From assembly GCA_964448045.1 (NCBI GenBank), contig CAYUVF010000008.1, positions 1-64,000 on the forward strand: a DNA stretch of 64,000 nucleotides, read 5' to 3'. Both the position numbers and the translations under genes were made by a program. The DNA comes from CAYUVF01 sp964448045 (GTDB lineage Bacteria; Bacteroidota; Rhodothermia; Rhodothermales; Salinibacteraceae). The notes beneath the pieces are model-generated. The model saw only the letters and a list, made by a program, of their open reading frames with translations. It was not told the DNA's origin and made no database searches. The first letter of the stretch is position 1. Each line of letters opens with the position of its first letter. This document shows positions 45,709 through 54,572 of the stretch, one piece after another.

Positions 45709-45903
45709 ATGCCCAAGATGAAATCCCACAGCGGCGCGAAGAAGCGCTTTAAAAAAACGGCCAACGGCAAAATCAAACGCCGCAAGGCCGGCAAAAGCCA
45801 CATCCTGACCAAGAAGACGACGAAGCGGAAGCGCAACCTGCGCAAGCCGACAACCGTCGACAAGGCGGATGCGAAGCGCATCAAGCGCATGTTGGACTGC
45901 TAA
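45709..45903 (+). CDS. rpmI: 50S ribosomal protein L35
   Basis: 64 residues, highly basic, starting [20 protein letters not shown], the family N-terminus, and ending with [10 protein letters not shown]. It is part of the large subunit, at the position conserved between infC and rplT. ATG 45709 is chosen over an in-frame TTG at 45703 because it matches the conserved start. Confidence 0.97.
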   Translation: MPKMKSHSGAKKRFKKTANGKIKRRKAGKSHILTKKTTKRKRNLRKPTTVDKADAKRIKRMLDC

Positions 45904-45915
45904 CGACGCCCCCGC

Positions 45916-45956
45916 ACGGGTCAGAGGCGTACGGCATGATTCCGCCTTTGACCCGT
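45916..45956 (+). promoter_or_regulatory. Strong hairpin between rpmI and rplT
   Basis: ACGGGTCAGAGGCG pairs with CGCCTTTGACCCGT over 14 bp with one G-U, around a 13-base loop. No T-run follows, so it is not an intrinsic terminator. It could be an L20-binding or RNA-processing site; L20 is known to autoregulate this operon in other bacteria. Confidence 0.6.
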
Positions 45957-46036
45957 GAGGTACGTCTGGGCACCCCGCGCCTGCTCGACGTTTTATTGCG
46001 ACACTGTTCCTCCTTCACTGTTAATCTGACTCTCTC

Positions 46037-46387
46037 ATGCCTCGCGCTACCAACAAGCCCGCAACCCGGCGGCGCCGCAAGAAAATCCTGAACATGGCCA
46101 AAGGCTATTGGGGCCGCCGCAGCAAGCTGTACCGTGTCGCCAAGCACGCGGTGGAGAAAGGGCTGCAGTACGCCTACCGGGATCGCCGCCAGCGCAAGCG
46201 CCATTTCCGCAAGCTCTGGATTACGCGCATCAACGCCGCGGCGCGCCAGCACGACGTCAGCTACTCGCAGTTTATGGGCCAGTATCGGAAGTCGGATCTG
46301 GACCTCAACCGCAAGGCACTTGCCGACCTTGCCGTGAACGACTCGGATGCGTTCGAACAGGTCGTCCACCACGTGACCCACGTGTAG
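46037..46387 (+). CDS. rplT: 50S ribosomal protein L20
   Basis: 116 residues, very basic. It contains family motifs [40 protein letters not shown] and [18 protein letters not shown]20 binds 23S rRNA early in 50S assembly and is a known operon autoregulator in other bacteria. It lies 133 bases after rpmI with a strong hairpin between. Confidence 0.97.
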   Translation: MPRATNKPATRRRRKKILNMAKGYWGRRSKLYRVAKHAVEKGLQYAYRDRRQRKRHFRKLWITRINAAARQHDVSYSQFMGQYRKSDLDLNRKALADLAVNDSDAFEQVVHHVTHV

Positions 46388-46440
46388 TCGCCCTCGCTGA
46401 GCGCTTGACGACCGCGCGGTCATCCTATTCTTGTGTGCAG

Positions 46441-46540
46441 GGTGCGGCCCGCGCCGCACCTGGCCGCAGGGGCACCGCGCTCCCACGTTCCCGGCTCCCG
46501 CATCCCGCCCCCTGCCTTGCAGGCTCCGGCGGGATTTTTG
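46441..46540 (+). terminator. Hairpin and terminator between rplT and pheS
   Basis: GGTGCGG-CCCGC-GCCGCACC (46441-46460) is a perfect hairpin. Downstream ATCCCGCC (46502-46509) pairs with GGCGGGAT (46528-46535) and continues into TTTT. This may end the ribosomal transcript or act as a pheST attenuator. No Phe-rich leader peptide was found in the interval. Confidence 0.65.
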
Positions 46541-46566
46541 TTATCACCCGTGTCCGCTTCCACGCC

Positions 46567-47589
46567 ATGGCCCACTCTGTACAGACTGATCAGATTGACG
46601 CGCTGCGCGAGCAGATCGAAGCCGAATCCATCGAGAGCGAAGACGACGCCGAGGCCTTCCGGATCAAGTACCTCGGCCGCAAGCAGGGCGTCATCACCGA
46701 GCTGTTCGACCAGATCGGCGACCTGCCGCCCGAAGAGCGACCCGAGTTCGGCCAGCGCGTCAACGCCCTCAAGACGCTCGCCGAGGAGCGCCTCGACGCC
46801 GCCCAGGCTCGCCTGAAGCGTGAGCAACAGGCCGGCCCCGCCGACATCGACCTCACGCTCCCCGGCCGCCGCGACTTCACCGGCTCGCTCCACCCGCTGA
46901 CGCAGACACTCAACGACATCAAGCGGACGCTGGCGCAGTTCGGCTTCGTCGCCGTCGAAGGGCCCGAGATCGAAGCCGATTGGTACAACTTCACCGCGCT
47001 CAACTTCCCGCCCGACCACCCGGCGCGCGACATGCAGGACACCTTCTTCCTGAAGGAGGCGCCTGGCGACGAGCCCGCCGTGTTGCGGACGCACACGTCG
47101 CCGGTGCAGGTGCGCGTGATGGAACAGACCGATCCACCGGTGCGCGTGATGGTGCCGGGGCGCGTCTACCGCAACGAGGCCATCTCGTACAAATCGTACT
47201 GCCTGTTCCATCAGGTCGAGTTGCTGTACGTGGACGAGGGCGTCACTTTCGCCCAACTTAAGCAACTGCTCCACGCCTTCGCGCAGGCCATGTTTGGCGA
47301 CAACGTGCGGCTGCGCTTCCGGCCCAGCTACTTCCCCTTCACCGAGCCCAGCGCCGAGGTCGACATCTGGTGGGCCGACGACAACGACCCCGATTCCGGC
47401 CAGTGGATGGAAATCCTCGGCTGCGGCATGGTGCACCCCAACGTGCTCGAGGCCGCAGGCGTCGACTCCGAGCAGTACACCGGCTACGCCGTCGGCATGG
47501 GCGTCGAGCGCATCGCCATGCTGCGCCACGGCATCGACGACATCCGGGTCTTCTACGAGAACGACGTGCGCTTCTTGAAGCAGTTTTGA
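46567..47589 (+). CDS. pheS: Phenylalanyl-tRNA synthetase alpha subunit
   Basis: 340 residues. A coiled-coil N-terminal arm (about 1-90) precedes the class II core. Core motifs are [77 protein letters not shown] and the C-terminal [16 protein letters not shown]. It forms an alpha2-beta2 enzyme with PheT and charges tRNA-Phe. The ATG at 46567 fits the conserved arm; upstream codons would run back through the terminator. Confidence 0.97.
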   Translation: MAHSVQTDQIDALREQIEAESIESEDDAEAFRIKYLGRKQGVITELFDQIGDLPPEERPEFGQRVNALKTLAEERLDAAQARLKREQQAGPADIDLTLPGRRDFTGSLHPLTQTLNDIKRTLAQFGFVAVEGPEIEADWYNFTALNFPPDHPARDMQDTFFLKEAPGDEPAVLRTHTSPVQVRVMEQTDPPVRVMVPGRVYRNEAISYKSYCLFHQVELLYVDEGVTFAQLKQLLHAFAQAMFGDNVRLRFRPSYFPFTEPSAEVDIWWADDNDPDSGQWMEILGCGMVHPNVLEAAGVDSEQYTGYAVGMGVERIAMLRHGIDDIRVFYENDVRFLKQF

Positions 47590-47694
47590 CGCCCGTTCGT
47601 TGTACGCTCACGGTGTTCGCTATGGTGGGTTGTGGCCCGCCGGCACGTCCGCGACGCTATGGCAAACCACGAATCACAAACCCCTCGCAATTCG

Positions 47695-50184
47695 ATGGAC
47701 ATTAGTTACACCTGGCTCAGCCAGTACGTCGACCACGATGAAGACCCGCACGCCCTCGCCGAGACGCTCACGATGGGCGGACTCGAAGTCGAAGGCGTCT
47801 CCGAGATCGGGCAGGCGCTCGGTGGCGTCGTCGTAGGCGAAGTGCTGGAGGTGCGCGCCCATCCGAATGCCGACCGGCTCGTGCTCTGCGACGTCGAGAT
47901 CGGCGAACGGACGACGGCCCAGATCGCCTGTGGCGCAGACAACGTCGCTGCTGGACAGATGGTGCCCGTCGCCACGCCCGGCACCACGCTCCGCCTCCCG
48001 AGCCAGAAGAACCCGAGTGTGCGCGAACCGATCACGATCGAGTCGCGGCGCGTGCGCGGTGAAGTATCGGACGGCATGATCTGCGCCGAGGACGAGTTGG
48101 GCCTCTCCGATGACCACGCGGGCATCATGGTGCTCGATGGGGACGCCGCTATCGGCCAGCCGTTCACGGACTACCTCGCCGAGCGCGGCATCGACGCCCG
48201 CGACTTCATCTTCGACATCGGCCTGACGCCCAACCGCCCTGACGCCGCCAGCCACTTCGGCGTGGCGCGCGACGTCGCCGCCCTCACCGATAGCGCGCTC
48301 CACCGCCCCAACGTGTCGCTCCCCGCCCCCGGTGGTCCCGTGGCCGGCGCCGTCACCGTCGATATTCAGGCGCCCGCGGGCTGCCCGCGCTACGTGGCAC
48401 TGCTCGTGCGCGACGTCGAGGTCGATGAATCGCCGCTGTGGCTCAAGCGGAGGCTCACAAGCATCGGGCTGCGGCCGCGCAACACCATCGTCGACGTCAC
48501 CAACTTCGTCCTGCACGAGATCGGCCAACCGCTGCACGCGTTCGACTTCGACCGGATCGCCGATCAGCGGATCGTCGTCCGCGAAACAACCGGCGAAGAA
48601 CAATTCACCACGCTGGACGAGGTGGAGCGAACGCTCCCTGACGGCACGCTGCTCATCTGCGATGCCGAGCAGCCCGTGGCCGTCGCCGGCGTGATGGGCG
48701 GCGCCAACTCGGAGGTATCGGACGACACGACGAACGTGCTGATCGAGAGCGCCTACTTCGACCCGTCATCGATCCGGCGGACCGCAAAGGCGCTCGGCCT
48801 ACAGACCGATTCGTCGTACCGCTTCGAGCGCGGCGTCGACCGTGACGGGCAGGTCTGGGCCGCGGCCCGGGCCGCCGAACTCATCGCCGAGCTCGCCGGA
48901 GGCACCGTCGTCCCCGGCATGGTCGACGCGCATCCGGCCCCGCCCTCCGCCGAAACGGTCGCCCTCCGCCCCGACCGGCTCAACGACGTGCTCGGCGTCT
49001 CCATTTCGCCGGAAAAGGCGACCTTTCTGCTGGAGCAAATCGGCTTCGACGTCACCCGCGGCGACGACGCGCTCCGCTGCACCGTGCCCACCTTCCGCCC
49101 CGATGTCTCCATCGAGGAAGACCTGATCGAGGAGGTCGCTCGCCTGCACGGCTACGACCAGATTCCGGAGCCGGCGCAGATCACCATTCCGGGCCGGATG
49201 CCGAAGGAGGCCGCCGATCAGCGCCTGCGCGATACGCTGCGCGAGCTGCTGCGCGGGCGCGGCTTCCGCGAGACGTACACCAACAGCATGCTCCGCCGGG
49301 ACGAAGCCGAGCGCTTCAACCAGCCGCCGCTCGTCGCGGCCAACGGTGACGGCCCGCCCGCCCTCGTCGAGACGATGAATCCCATCTCGCGCGAGATGGC
49401 CGCGCTGCGCCCGACACTGCTGCCCGGCCTGCTCGAGGTGATGCAGCACAACCAGAACCACGGGCAGCGCGCGCTCCGCTTCTTCGAGTTCGGCCATATC
49501 TTCCACCGCGCCGCGCCGGAGGCCGACACCCTCGTGCCCGGCTTCGACGAGCACGAAGCGCTCATCCTCGCCCTCAGCGGTCCGCACGCGCCGATGCACT
49601 GGGACGCCGCCGAGCGCTCCGCCGACTTCTTCGATCTGAAAGGCACCGTCCAGACGCTGCTCGATACGCTGCACATCGACGATGTGACCATCGAGCCGGC
49701 GGAAGCCAACATGCCGGAGCTGCTGGCGTATCATGCGACGATCACGGCAGAGAGCGCTCCGCTGGGGCTCATCGGCCGCGTGGCCGATCCGGTGGCAGCC
49801 GACTTCGATCTCGACGCTCCCGCCTTCGTCGCCGAGCTCAACTGGGCGGCCCTGGCCAAACGCGCCGAGTTGCACGAGGACCGCACGTACACGCCCGTGA
49901 GCCGCTTTCCGGTCGTCGAGCGCGACCTCGCCGTGCTCGTTCACACCGATCAGGCGGTGGGCCCGCTGCTCGACGCAATCGAGAAAGAAGGGGCTCCGCT
50001 TGTACAAGACGCCGCTGTGTTCGACATTTACGAAGGCGAAGGGATACCGTCGGATCAGAAGAGCGTAGCCATCGCCCTGCGCTTCGGGGCCGATCGCACG
50101 CTCACCGATGACGAAGTGGATGCCACACTCGACGCTATTGTAGATACGCTGGAACAGCAGTACGACGCGCACCTACGGCAGTAA
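47695..50184 (+). CDS. pheT: Phenylalanyl-tRNA synthetase beta subunit
   Basis: 829 residues from ATG 47695 (MDISYTWLSQYVD, the conserved start; in-frame ATG 47659 is an alternative). In order come an N-terminal domain with TMGGLEVEGV, an EMAP-like tRNA-binding domain (VGEVLEVRAHPNADRLVLCD), the B3/B4 editing region, B5 domains, a catalytic-like core (PISREMAALRPTLLPGLLEV), and a C-terminal FDX-ACB domain with PVSRFPVVERDLAVLV. It edits misacylated Tyr-tRNA-Phe and binds tRNA. It lies 105 bases after pheS. Confidence 0.97.
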   Translation: MDISYTWLSQYVDHDEDPHALAETLTMGGLEVEGVSEIGQALGGVVVGEVLEVRAHPNADRLVLCDVEIGERTTAQIACGADNVAAGQMVPVATPGTTLRLPSQKNPSVREPITIESRRVRGEVSDGMICAEDELGLSDDHAGIMVLDGDAAIGQPFTDYLAERGIDARDFIFDIGLTPNRPDAASHFGVARDVAALTDSALHRPNVSLPAPGGPVAGAVTVDIQAPAGCPRYVALLVRDVEVDESPLWLKRRLTSIGLRPRNTIVDVTNFVLHEIGQPLHAFDFDRIADQRIVVRETTGEEQFTTLDEVERTLPDGTLLICDAEQPVAVAGVMGGANSEVSDDTTNVLIESAYFDPSSIRRTAKALGLQTDSSYRFERGVDRDGQVWAAARAAELIAELAGGTVVPGMVDAHPAPPSAETVALRPDRLNDVLGVSISPEKATFLLEQIGFDVTRGDDALRCTVPTFRPDVSIEEDLIEEVARLHGYDQIPEPAQITIPGRMPKEAADQRLRDTLRELLRGRGFRETYTNSMLRRDEAERFNQPPLVAANGDGPPALVETMNPISREMAALRPTLLPGLLEVMQHNQNHGQRALRFFEFGHIFHRAAPEADTLVPGFDEHEALILALSGPHAPMHWDAAERSADFFDLKGTVQTLLDTLHIDDVTIEPAEANMPELLAYHATITAESAPLGLIGRVADPVAADFDLDAPAFVAELNWAALAKRAELHEDRTYTPVSRFPVVERDLAVLVHTDQAVGPLLDAIEKEGAPLVQDAAVFDIYEGEGIPSDQKSVAIALRFGADRTLTDDEVDATLDAIVDTLEQQYDAHLRQ

Positions 50185-50219
50185 TCCGCCCACTTTTCTC
50201 TCGGCCGATTGGCTTCATC

Positions 50220-50540
50220 ATGGAAAACGCACCGCCGCTGCCCGAGTCGCCCTCGTCCGCGTCCGATTCTGCCTCGGACGATGTCGCCTCACCGTCATCC
50301 GAGGCGCTCCGCCGGCTGCGCGAGCGCGTTAATGAGGCCGTGCAGACGATCGAGCAGCTGCGCGCCGAGAACCGGCACCTGCGCGAGCGGGTCCACACGC
50401 TCGCGCAGCGGCCCGCCATCGGAGACGACGAAGCCTTCATCCGGCTCGACGACGACCCCGATGCCCTGCGCAATCAGATCGAACACTTCATCGACCTGAT
50501 CGACGCCTACCTCGACCCCTCTTCCAACGCGTCCGAATAG
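50220..50540 (+). CDS. Small coiled-coil protein next to ZapA (ZapB-like)
   Basis: 106 residues. A Ser/Ala/Asp-rich N-terminus (1-27) precedes a coiled coil (about 28-66) with LRRLRERVNEAVQTIEQLRA. A short C-terminal part follows with NQIEHFIDLIDAYL. It stops 6 bases before zapA, so the two are probably co-translated. In many bacteria a small coiled coil beside zapA acts in divisome assembly; here the ZapB-like role is inferred from position and coiled coil only. Confidence 0.75.
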   Translation: MENAPPLPESPSSASDSASDDVASPSSEALRRLRERVNEAVQTIEQLRAENRHLRERVHTLAQRPAIGDDEAFIRLDDDPDALRNQIEHFIDLIDAYLDPSSNASE

Positions 50541-50546
50541 CGGCTT

Positions 50547-50894
50547 ATGAGCGGATCCAATCTTAAATCCATTCGGGTGAATATTCTGGGCCGGGAGATC
50601 GGGCTGAAGGTCCGCGAGGACGACGAGGCGCATACGCGGCGGATCGCCCAGTACGTCAACCAGAAGATGAAGAATTTCCAGCGAGCGCATCCCGAGCAGG
50701 CCGAGCTCACGACGGCCATCATCACCTCGCTTGCGCTGGCCGAGGAGCTGTACGACCTGCGCGCCGAGCAGAAAGACGCAACCGATGCGCTGGAGGATGA
50801 GCTCGGCGCGCTGTCCAAGCAGCTTGCCCGCGCCGTCGAGGCCGCCCCCCCCGAGCCCCCCCAGCCCGCACCGGCGGAACACGGGTCGGCTTGA
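50547..50894 (+). CDS. zapA: Cell division protein ZapA
   Basis: 115 residues. The N-terminal ZapA fold has SIRVNILGREIGLKV and the helix RRIAQYVNQKM. A coiled coil follows (TTAIITSLALAEELYDLRAE through LGALSKQLARAV), then a Pro/Ala-rich tail. ZapA bundles FtsZ filaments at the division site. It is encoded directly upstream of the 6S-like RNA, an order also known in proteobacteria (zapA-ssrS). Confidence 0.93.
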   Translation: MSGSNLKSIRVNILGREIGLKVREDDEAHTRRIAQYVNQKMKNFQRAHPEQAELTTAIITSLALAEELYDLRAEQKDATDALEDELGALSKQLARAVEAAPPEPPQPAPAEHGSA

Positions 50895-50939
50895 TCGGTG
50901 GATGGTGCTCCCCTGCGACGAACTAACGACACTGTATCT

Positions 50940-51173
50940 GCAAGCGCCGATCGCAGGCAGGGGTTCTGGATAAGAAGAATCCGCAACTTATCCAAAAGGG
51001 AGCTATGCTCCAGGACTGGACGACAGGCCCACTCCTCGCTGTGCGGGGAGCTTCCCGTCCCGCTCTGCGGTGAACGCGGGAAGTCAACAGGGACGTCGAA
51101 AGGCTACTGGGCGGCCCCCACCCTGTCGAAAGAGGGGTTCTTCGACCTGCCCCTGCCTCGATCGTGCGCTTGC
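50940..51173 (+). ncRNA. ssrS: Structured RNA downstream of zapA, candidate 6S RNA
   Basis: The ends pair in a stem of about 24 bp: GCAAGCGC, CGATCG and AGGCAGGGG (50940-50963, one bulged C) with CCCCTGCCT, CGATCG and GCGCTTGC (51150-51173, one bulged T). Internal hairpins include GGATAAG/CTTATCC, GGAGC/GCTCC, CTTCCCG/CGGGAAG and CGACAGG/CCTGTCG. A strong terminator follows. The size of about 230 bases, the long closing stem and the position after zapA fit 6S RNA, which binds RNA polymerase. The branched interior is less typical, so another RNA class remains possible. Confidence 0.6.
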
Positions 51174-51180
51174 GTTTATT

Positions 51181-51221
51181 CCCCGGCAGACAGCCCTTTG
51201 GCTGCGCTGTCGGGGTTTTTT
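51181..51221 (+). terminator. Strong Rho-independent terminator after the 6S-like RNA
   Basis: CCCCG, CAG and AGCC pair with GGCT, CTG and CGGGG around CTTT, with small internal bulges, and six T follow. It starts 8 bases after the structured RNA. Confidence 0.88.
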
Positions 51222-51346
51222 GTTGGACGAACATCGCAGCCCCGTATCCGCTAAAATTCAGCAAACTGTGGGACCTGCTGCCGCACTCATAGGTTTGGAT
51301 CCACACGCCGGATTCCCGCGCACTGCGTTATCAATACGTTCCCTTC

Positions 51347-53338
51347 ATGATTCAGCTTCAAGACGTATCGATCACCTTCGGCGGCCAGGCGGTGCTCAAT
51401 CAGCTCTCGTGGACCATCGCACCGCACGAACGCAAACGCATCGGCCTGATTGGCCCGAACGGCGCCGGCAAGACAACCCTGCTGCGCATCCTCACCGGCG
51501 AGCTCACGCCCGATGACGGCACCGTCCACCGCGGCAAAACGACTGTCGGCTATCTGGAGCAGACGATCCAGGACGCCCCCGCCGATCACAGCATCCGCGC
51601 CGAGGCGCTGCGCGCGTTCGACGAGGTGCTCGCCCTCGAAGACCAGGAACAACAGATCACCGAGCAGCTGGAGCAGGAGGACGACTACGAAAGCGACCGC
51701 TACGAGAAGCTGCTGTCCCGGCTGGAGCGCGTGCAGGCCCGCCTCAACGCCGAGGAGGCGCACACCATCCGCGCTCGCACCGAGGCCACACTGACGGGCC
51801 TCGGCTTCGACCCCGATGCGCTCGACCGCCCGCTCGCTACCTTCTCCGGCGGTTGGCGCATGCGCGTCGCCCTCGCCAAGCTCCTCCTCCAGCGCCCCGA
51901 TGTGCTGCTGCTCGACGAGCCCACAAATCACCTCGACATCGACAGCATCGACTGGCTGGAGGACTACCTCCGCGGCTACGACGGCACCGTCGTCATCGTC
52001 AGCCACGACCGCTATTTTCTCGACCGGATGGTGACCTCCATCGCCGAGCTCAACCGGAGCCGGCTGGAGCACTACGACGGCAATTACAGCTACTACCTCG
52101 AAGCGCGCGAAGAGCGGCTCGAGCAGTGGCGCGCCGCCTACGAAAACCAGCAGCGCCGGATCAACGAGATCCAGCAGTTCATCGACAAGTTTCGCTACAA
52201 CGCCTCCAAGGCGGCGCAGGTGCAGAGCCGGATCAAGAAACTGGAAAAGATGGACCGGATCCCGGAGCCGCCATCGCAGGACGATACGATCTCCTTCCGC
52301 TTCCCCGAGCCGCCGCGCTCCGGGCAAGTCGTGCTGGAGCTGTCGGCGTTCTCCAAAACGTACGCAGGGCGCGACGGCGAAATCACCGTCTTCGACGACG
52401 CCGATCCGCTGACGATTGCGCGCGGCGACAAGCTCGCGCTCGTCGGGCCCAACGGCGCGGGCAAGTCGACGCTCGCCCGCATCCTGAACGGCACCGAGCC
52501 GTTCGACGGCACCCGCGAGGAAGGCTACCACGTCGAGCGCGCCTTCTTCGCCCAGCACCAGGCCGAAGCGCTCGACCCGGATCAGACGGCGCTGGAGGCC
52601 CTCCGCGCGAAGGCGCCGCGCCGCTCGGAAACCGAACTGCGCACGCTGCTGGGCGCGTTCCTGTTCACCGGCGACGACGTGTTCAAGCCCGTGCGCGTCC
52701 TTTCCGGCGGGGAGAAAAGTCGGCTGGCCCTGGCGCGCACGCTCTGCTCGCCCGCCAACTTCCTGATTCTCGATGAACCCACGAACCACCTCGACATCCG
52801 CTCGAAAGAGGTGCTGATCGAAGCGCTGCAGCAATACGAGGGCACCTTCGTCGTCGTGAGCCACGACCGCTATTTTCTGGACGAAGTTGTCGAAAGCGTG
52901 TGGCGCGTCGGCAACGGCGGCGTGCGCATCTTCCACGGCAACTACTCGGACATGCAGTGGCAAATCGAGCACGGATCGGCGCAGGCGCTCTCCACGAACG
53001 GCACCTCGTCGACCGACTCCGCCGCGGATGAAACATCGGCCGGCGCCACGACACGTACATCTGCCTCCACCAATCAGCGGACGCGCTCCGGGCCGTTTGC
53101 GGATCTCAACTCGTATCAGCTGCAGGAGAAGCTGAAGGAAACCGAGGCGGCGATCCTGGAACAGGAAACGCTGAAAGACGAGCTGGAGGAGGCGATGGCG
53201 AATCCGGATTTATACGATAACACCCACGAGATGCGTTCAACGTCCGAGCGGTACCGAGCCGTCAAGCGAGAGTTGGCGGATCTGTACGAGACGTGGGAGC
53301 ACTTGGCCGATGCGGTGACCGAGTATGAAAATGCCTGA
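51347..53338 (+). CDS. ABC-F family ATPase
   Basis: A 663-residue soluble protein with two ATPase domains and no membrane part. Walker A motifs are GPNGAGKTTLL (about 40) and GPNGAGKSTLA (about 368). Signatures are FSGGWRMRVALAKLL and LSGGEKSRLALARTL. Walker B are LLLDEPTNHLDIDS and LDEPTNHLDIRS. An ABC-F linker lies between domains, and the C-terminus (about 590-663) is an antiparallel coiled coil as in Uup/YheS types. Members act on stalled or assembling ribosomes; the exact subtype is not resolved. Its stop overlaps the next gene's first possible start. Confidence 0.93.
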   Translation: MIQLQDVSITFGGQAVLNQLSWTIAPHERKRIGLIGPNGAGKTTLLRILTGELTPDDGTVHRGKTTVGYLEQTIQDAPADHSIRAEALRAFDEVLALEDQEQQITEQLEQEDDYESDRYEKLLSRLERVQARLNAEEAHTIRARTEATLTGLGFDPDALDRPLATFSGGWRMRVALAKLLLQRPDVLLLDEPTNHLDIDSIDWLEDYLRGYDGTVVIVSHDRYFLDRMVTSIAELNRSRLEHYDGNYSYYLEAREERLEQWRAAYENQQRRINEIQQFIDKFRYNASKAAQVQSRIKKLEKMDRIPEPPSQDDTISFRFPEPPRSGQVVLELSAFSKTYAGRDGEITVFDDADPLTIARGDKLALVGPNGAGKSTLARILNGTEPFDGTREEGYHVERAFFAQHQAEALDPDQTALEALRAKAPRRSETELRTLLGAFLFTGDDVFKPVRVLSGGEKSRLALARTLCSPANFLILDEPTNHLDIRSKEVLIEALQQYEGTFVVVSHDRYFLDEVVESVWRVGNGGVRIFHGNYSDMQWQIEHGSAQALSTNGTSSTDSAADETSAGATTRTSASTNQRTRSGPFADLNSYQLQEKLKETEAAILEQETLKDELEEAMANPDLYDNTHEMRSTSERYRAVKRELADLYETWEHLADAVTEYENA

Positions 53339-54554
53339 TGAGATGGAGATGATACGACGCGCGTGGAGAATCGCCGGTCTGATGGTGATGTTGAGCCTGC
53401 TTGGGCATCTTGCCCTCCCGACGGCGTCGGCGCAGATCTACGCCCTGCCCCGCGCCGATACGACGAGCGACACAGCTTTTGGCGCGGCCGTTGCCCTCGA
53501 TGGCGATGTGGCGCTGGTGGGCGCAAGCGGCGAAAATGAGTGCGGCCCCAACTCGGGCGCAGCGTACATCTACGAGCGCGGTCGCACACCGGGAACATGG
53601 CGCCAGGCGGCCCGCCTGACGCCCAGCCAGTGTGAGGAGGGCGCCTTCTTCGGACGCGCGCTCGACCTTAGCGGCGACCGGGCCATCATCAGCTCATCGA
53701 GCGAATTCTTCGCGTCTCGTCAATCCAATGCGGCGTACATCTTCGCCCGCGACTCGTCCGGCGCGTGGCTGCAGCAGGCGCGACTCATTGCCGAGACCAA
53801 CTACAACGAAGGTGCCTTCGCCGCCTCGGTGGCCATCGACGGCGACCAGGCGCTCGTAACAACCTCGGGCAGCTCGGATGGCGACTACGGCGGCGCGGCT
53901 TACTTTTACACGTTCGATGCCGCCACCGAGCGCTGGGAGCTGACGACGCGCCTCACGGCCACCGCCGGCGTGGAGCACGGCGTGCTGGGCGGCGCCAGCG
54001 CCCTCGACGGCCCCCGCGCTGCCGTAGCTGCCTCGACGTATTTTGCGCAGCAGCCCGGATCGGTGTACCTCTTCGAGCGCGACGTCGAAGGGGCGTGGCG
54101 CGAGACGGCGCGAGTGGGCGGCATCGACGACTTCTTCATCTCGCTGGACCTGAGTGGGCCGCGCCTGCTCGTCGGCGAGGCGCGGGACGGCCCCGACGAA
54201 TCGGGCCGGGCGACGCTGTACGAACGGCAATCGGCGGACACGTGGACGGAGCTGACGGAGCTGCAGCCCGCCACGCCGTACGAGTCGGGCGCCTTCGGGT
54301 CGGCCGTCTCGCTGAGCGGCGACCGCGCCCTCGTCACCGGCTACGACGAGCAGCTCGGCCAGGACTACAACATCGACCGCGTCGTCTACACCTTCCGCTA
54401 CGACGCCACCTCGAACACCTGGCCGCAGCAACAGGTGATCGACCTCGGACGGGTTGCCTTCGGCGCAGCCGTGGACCACGATGGCGAGTTTGCCATCATC
54501 AGCTCGGTGCCGGAGGATGAGCCGGAGTCCGTCTACGTCGTCCAGCTCTTCTGA
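53325..54554 (+). CDS. Exported FG-GAP repeat protein, probable seven-bladed beta-propeller
   Basis: 409 residues. Several Met codons precede the signal peptide (MIRRAWRIAGLMVMLSLLGH, cleavage near ASAQ), so the start could also be 53343 or 53349. Seven repeats of about 50 residues follow. Each has a FG-AV-L-GD-ALV core and ends in a Y-(F/Y)-like strand: FGAAVALDGDVALVG, GRALDLSGDRAIIS, ASVAIDGDQALVT, GASALDGPRAAVA, SLDLSGPRLLVG, GSAVSLSGDRALVT and GAAVDHDGEFAIIS. Seven blades make a closed propeller. Function is unknown; similar proteins act in adhesion or surface binding. Confidence 0.85.
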   Translation: MKMPDEMEMIRRAWRIAGLMVMLSLLGHLALPTASAQIYALPRADTTSDTAFGAAVALDGDVALVGASGENECGPNSGAAYIYERGRTPGTWRQAARLTPSQCEEGAFFGRALDLSGDRAIISSSSEFFASRQSNAAYIFARDSSGAWLQQARLIAETNYNEGAFAASVAIDGDQALVTTSGSSDGDYGGAAYFYTFDAATERWELTTRLTATAGVEHGVLGGASALDGPRAAVAASTYFAQQPGSVYLFERDVEGAWRETARVGGIDDFFISLDLSGPRLLVGEARDGPDESGRATLYERQSADTWTELTELQPATPYESGAFGSAVSLSGDRALVTGYDEQLGQDYNIDRVVYTFRYDATSNTWPQQQVIDLGRVAFGAAVDHDGEFAIISSVPEDEPESVYVVQLF

Positions 54555-54572
54555 GCCGACCCGAAGCCGCCA

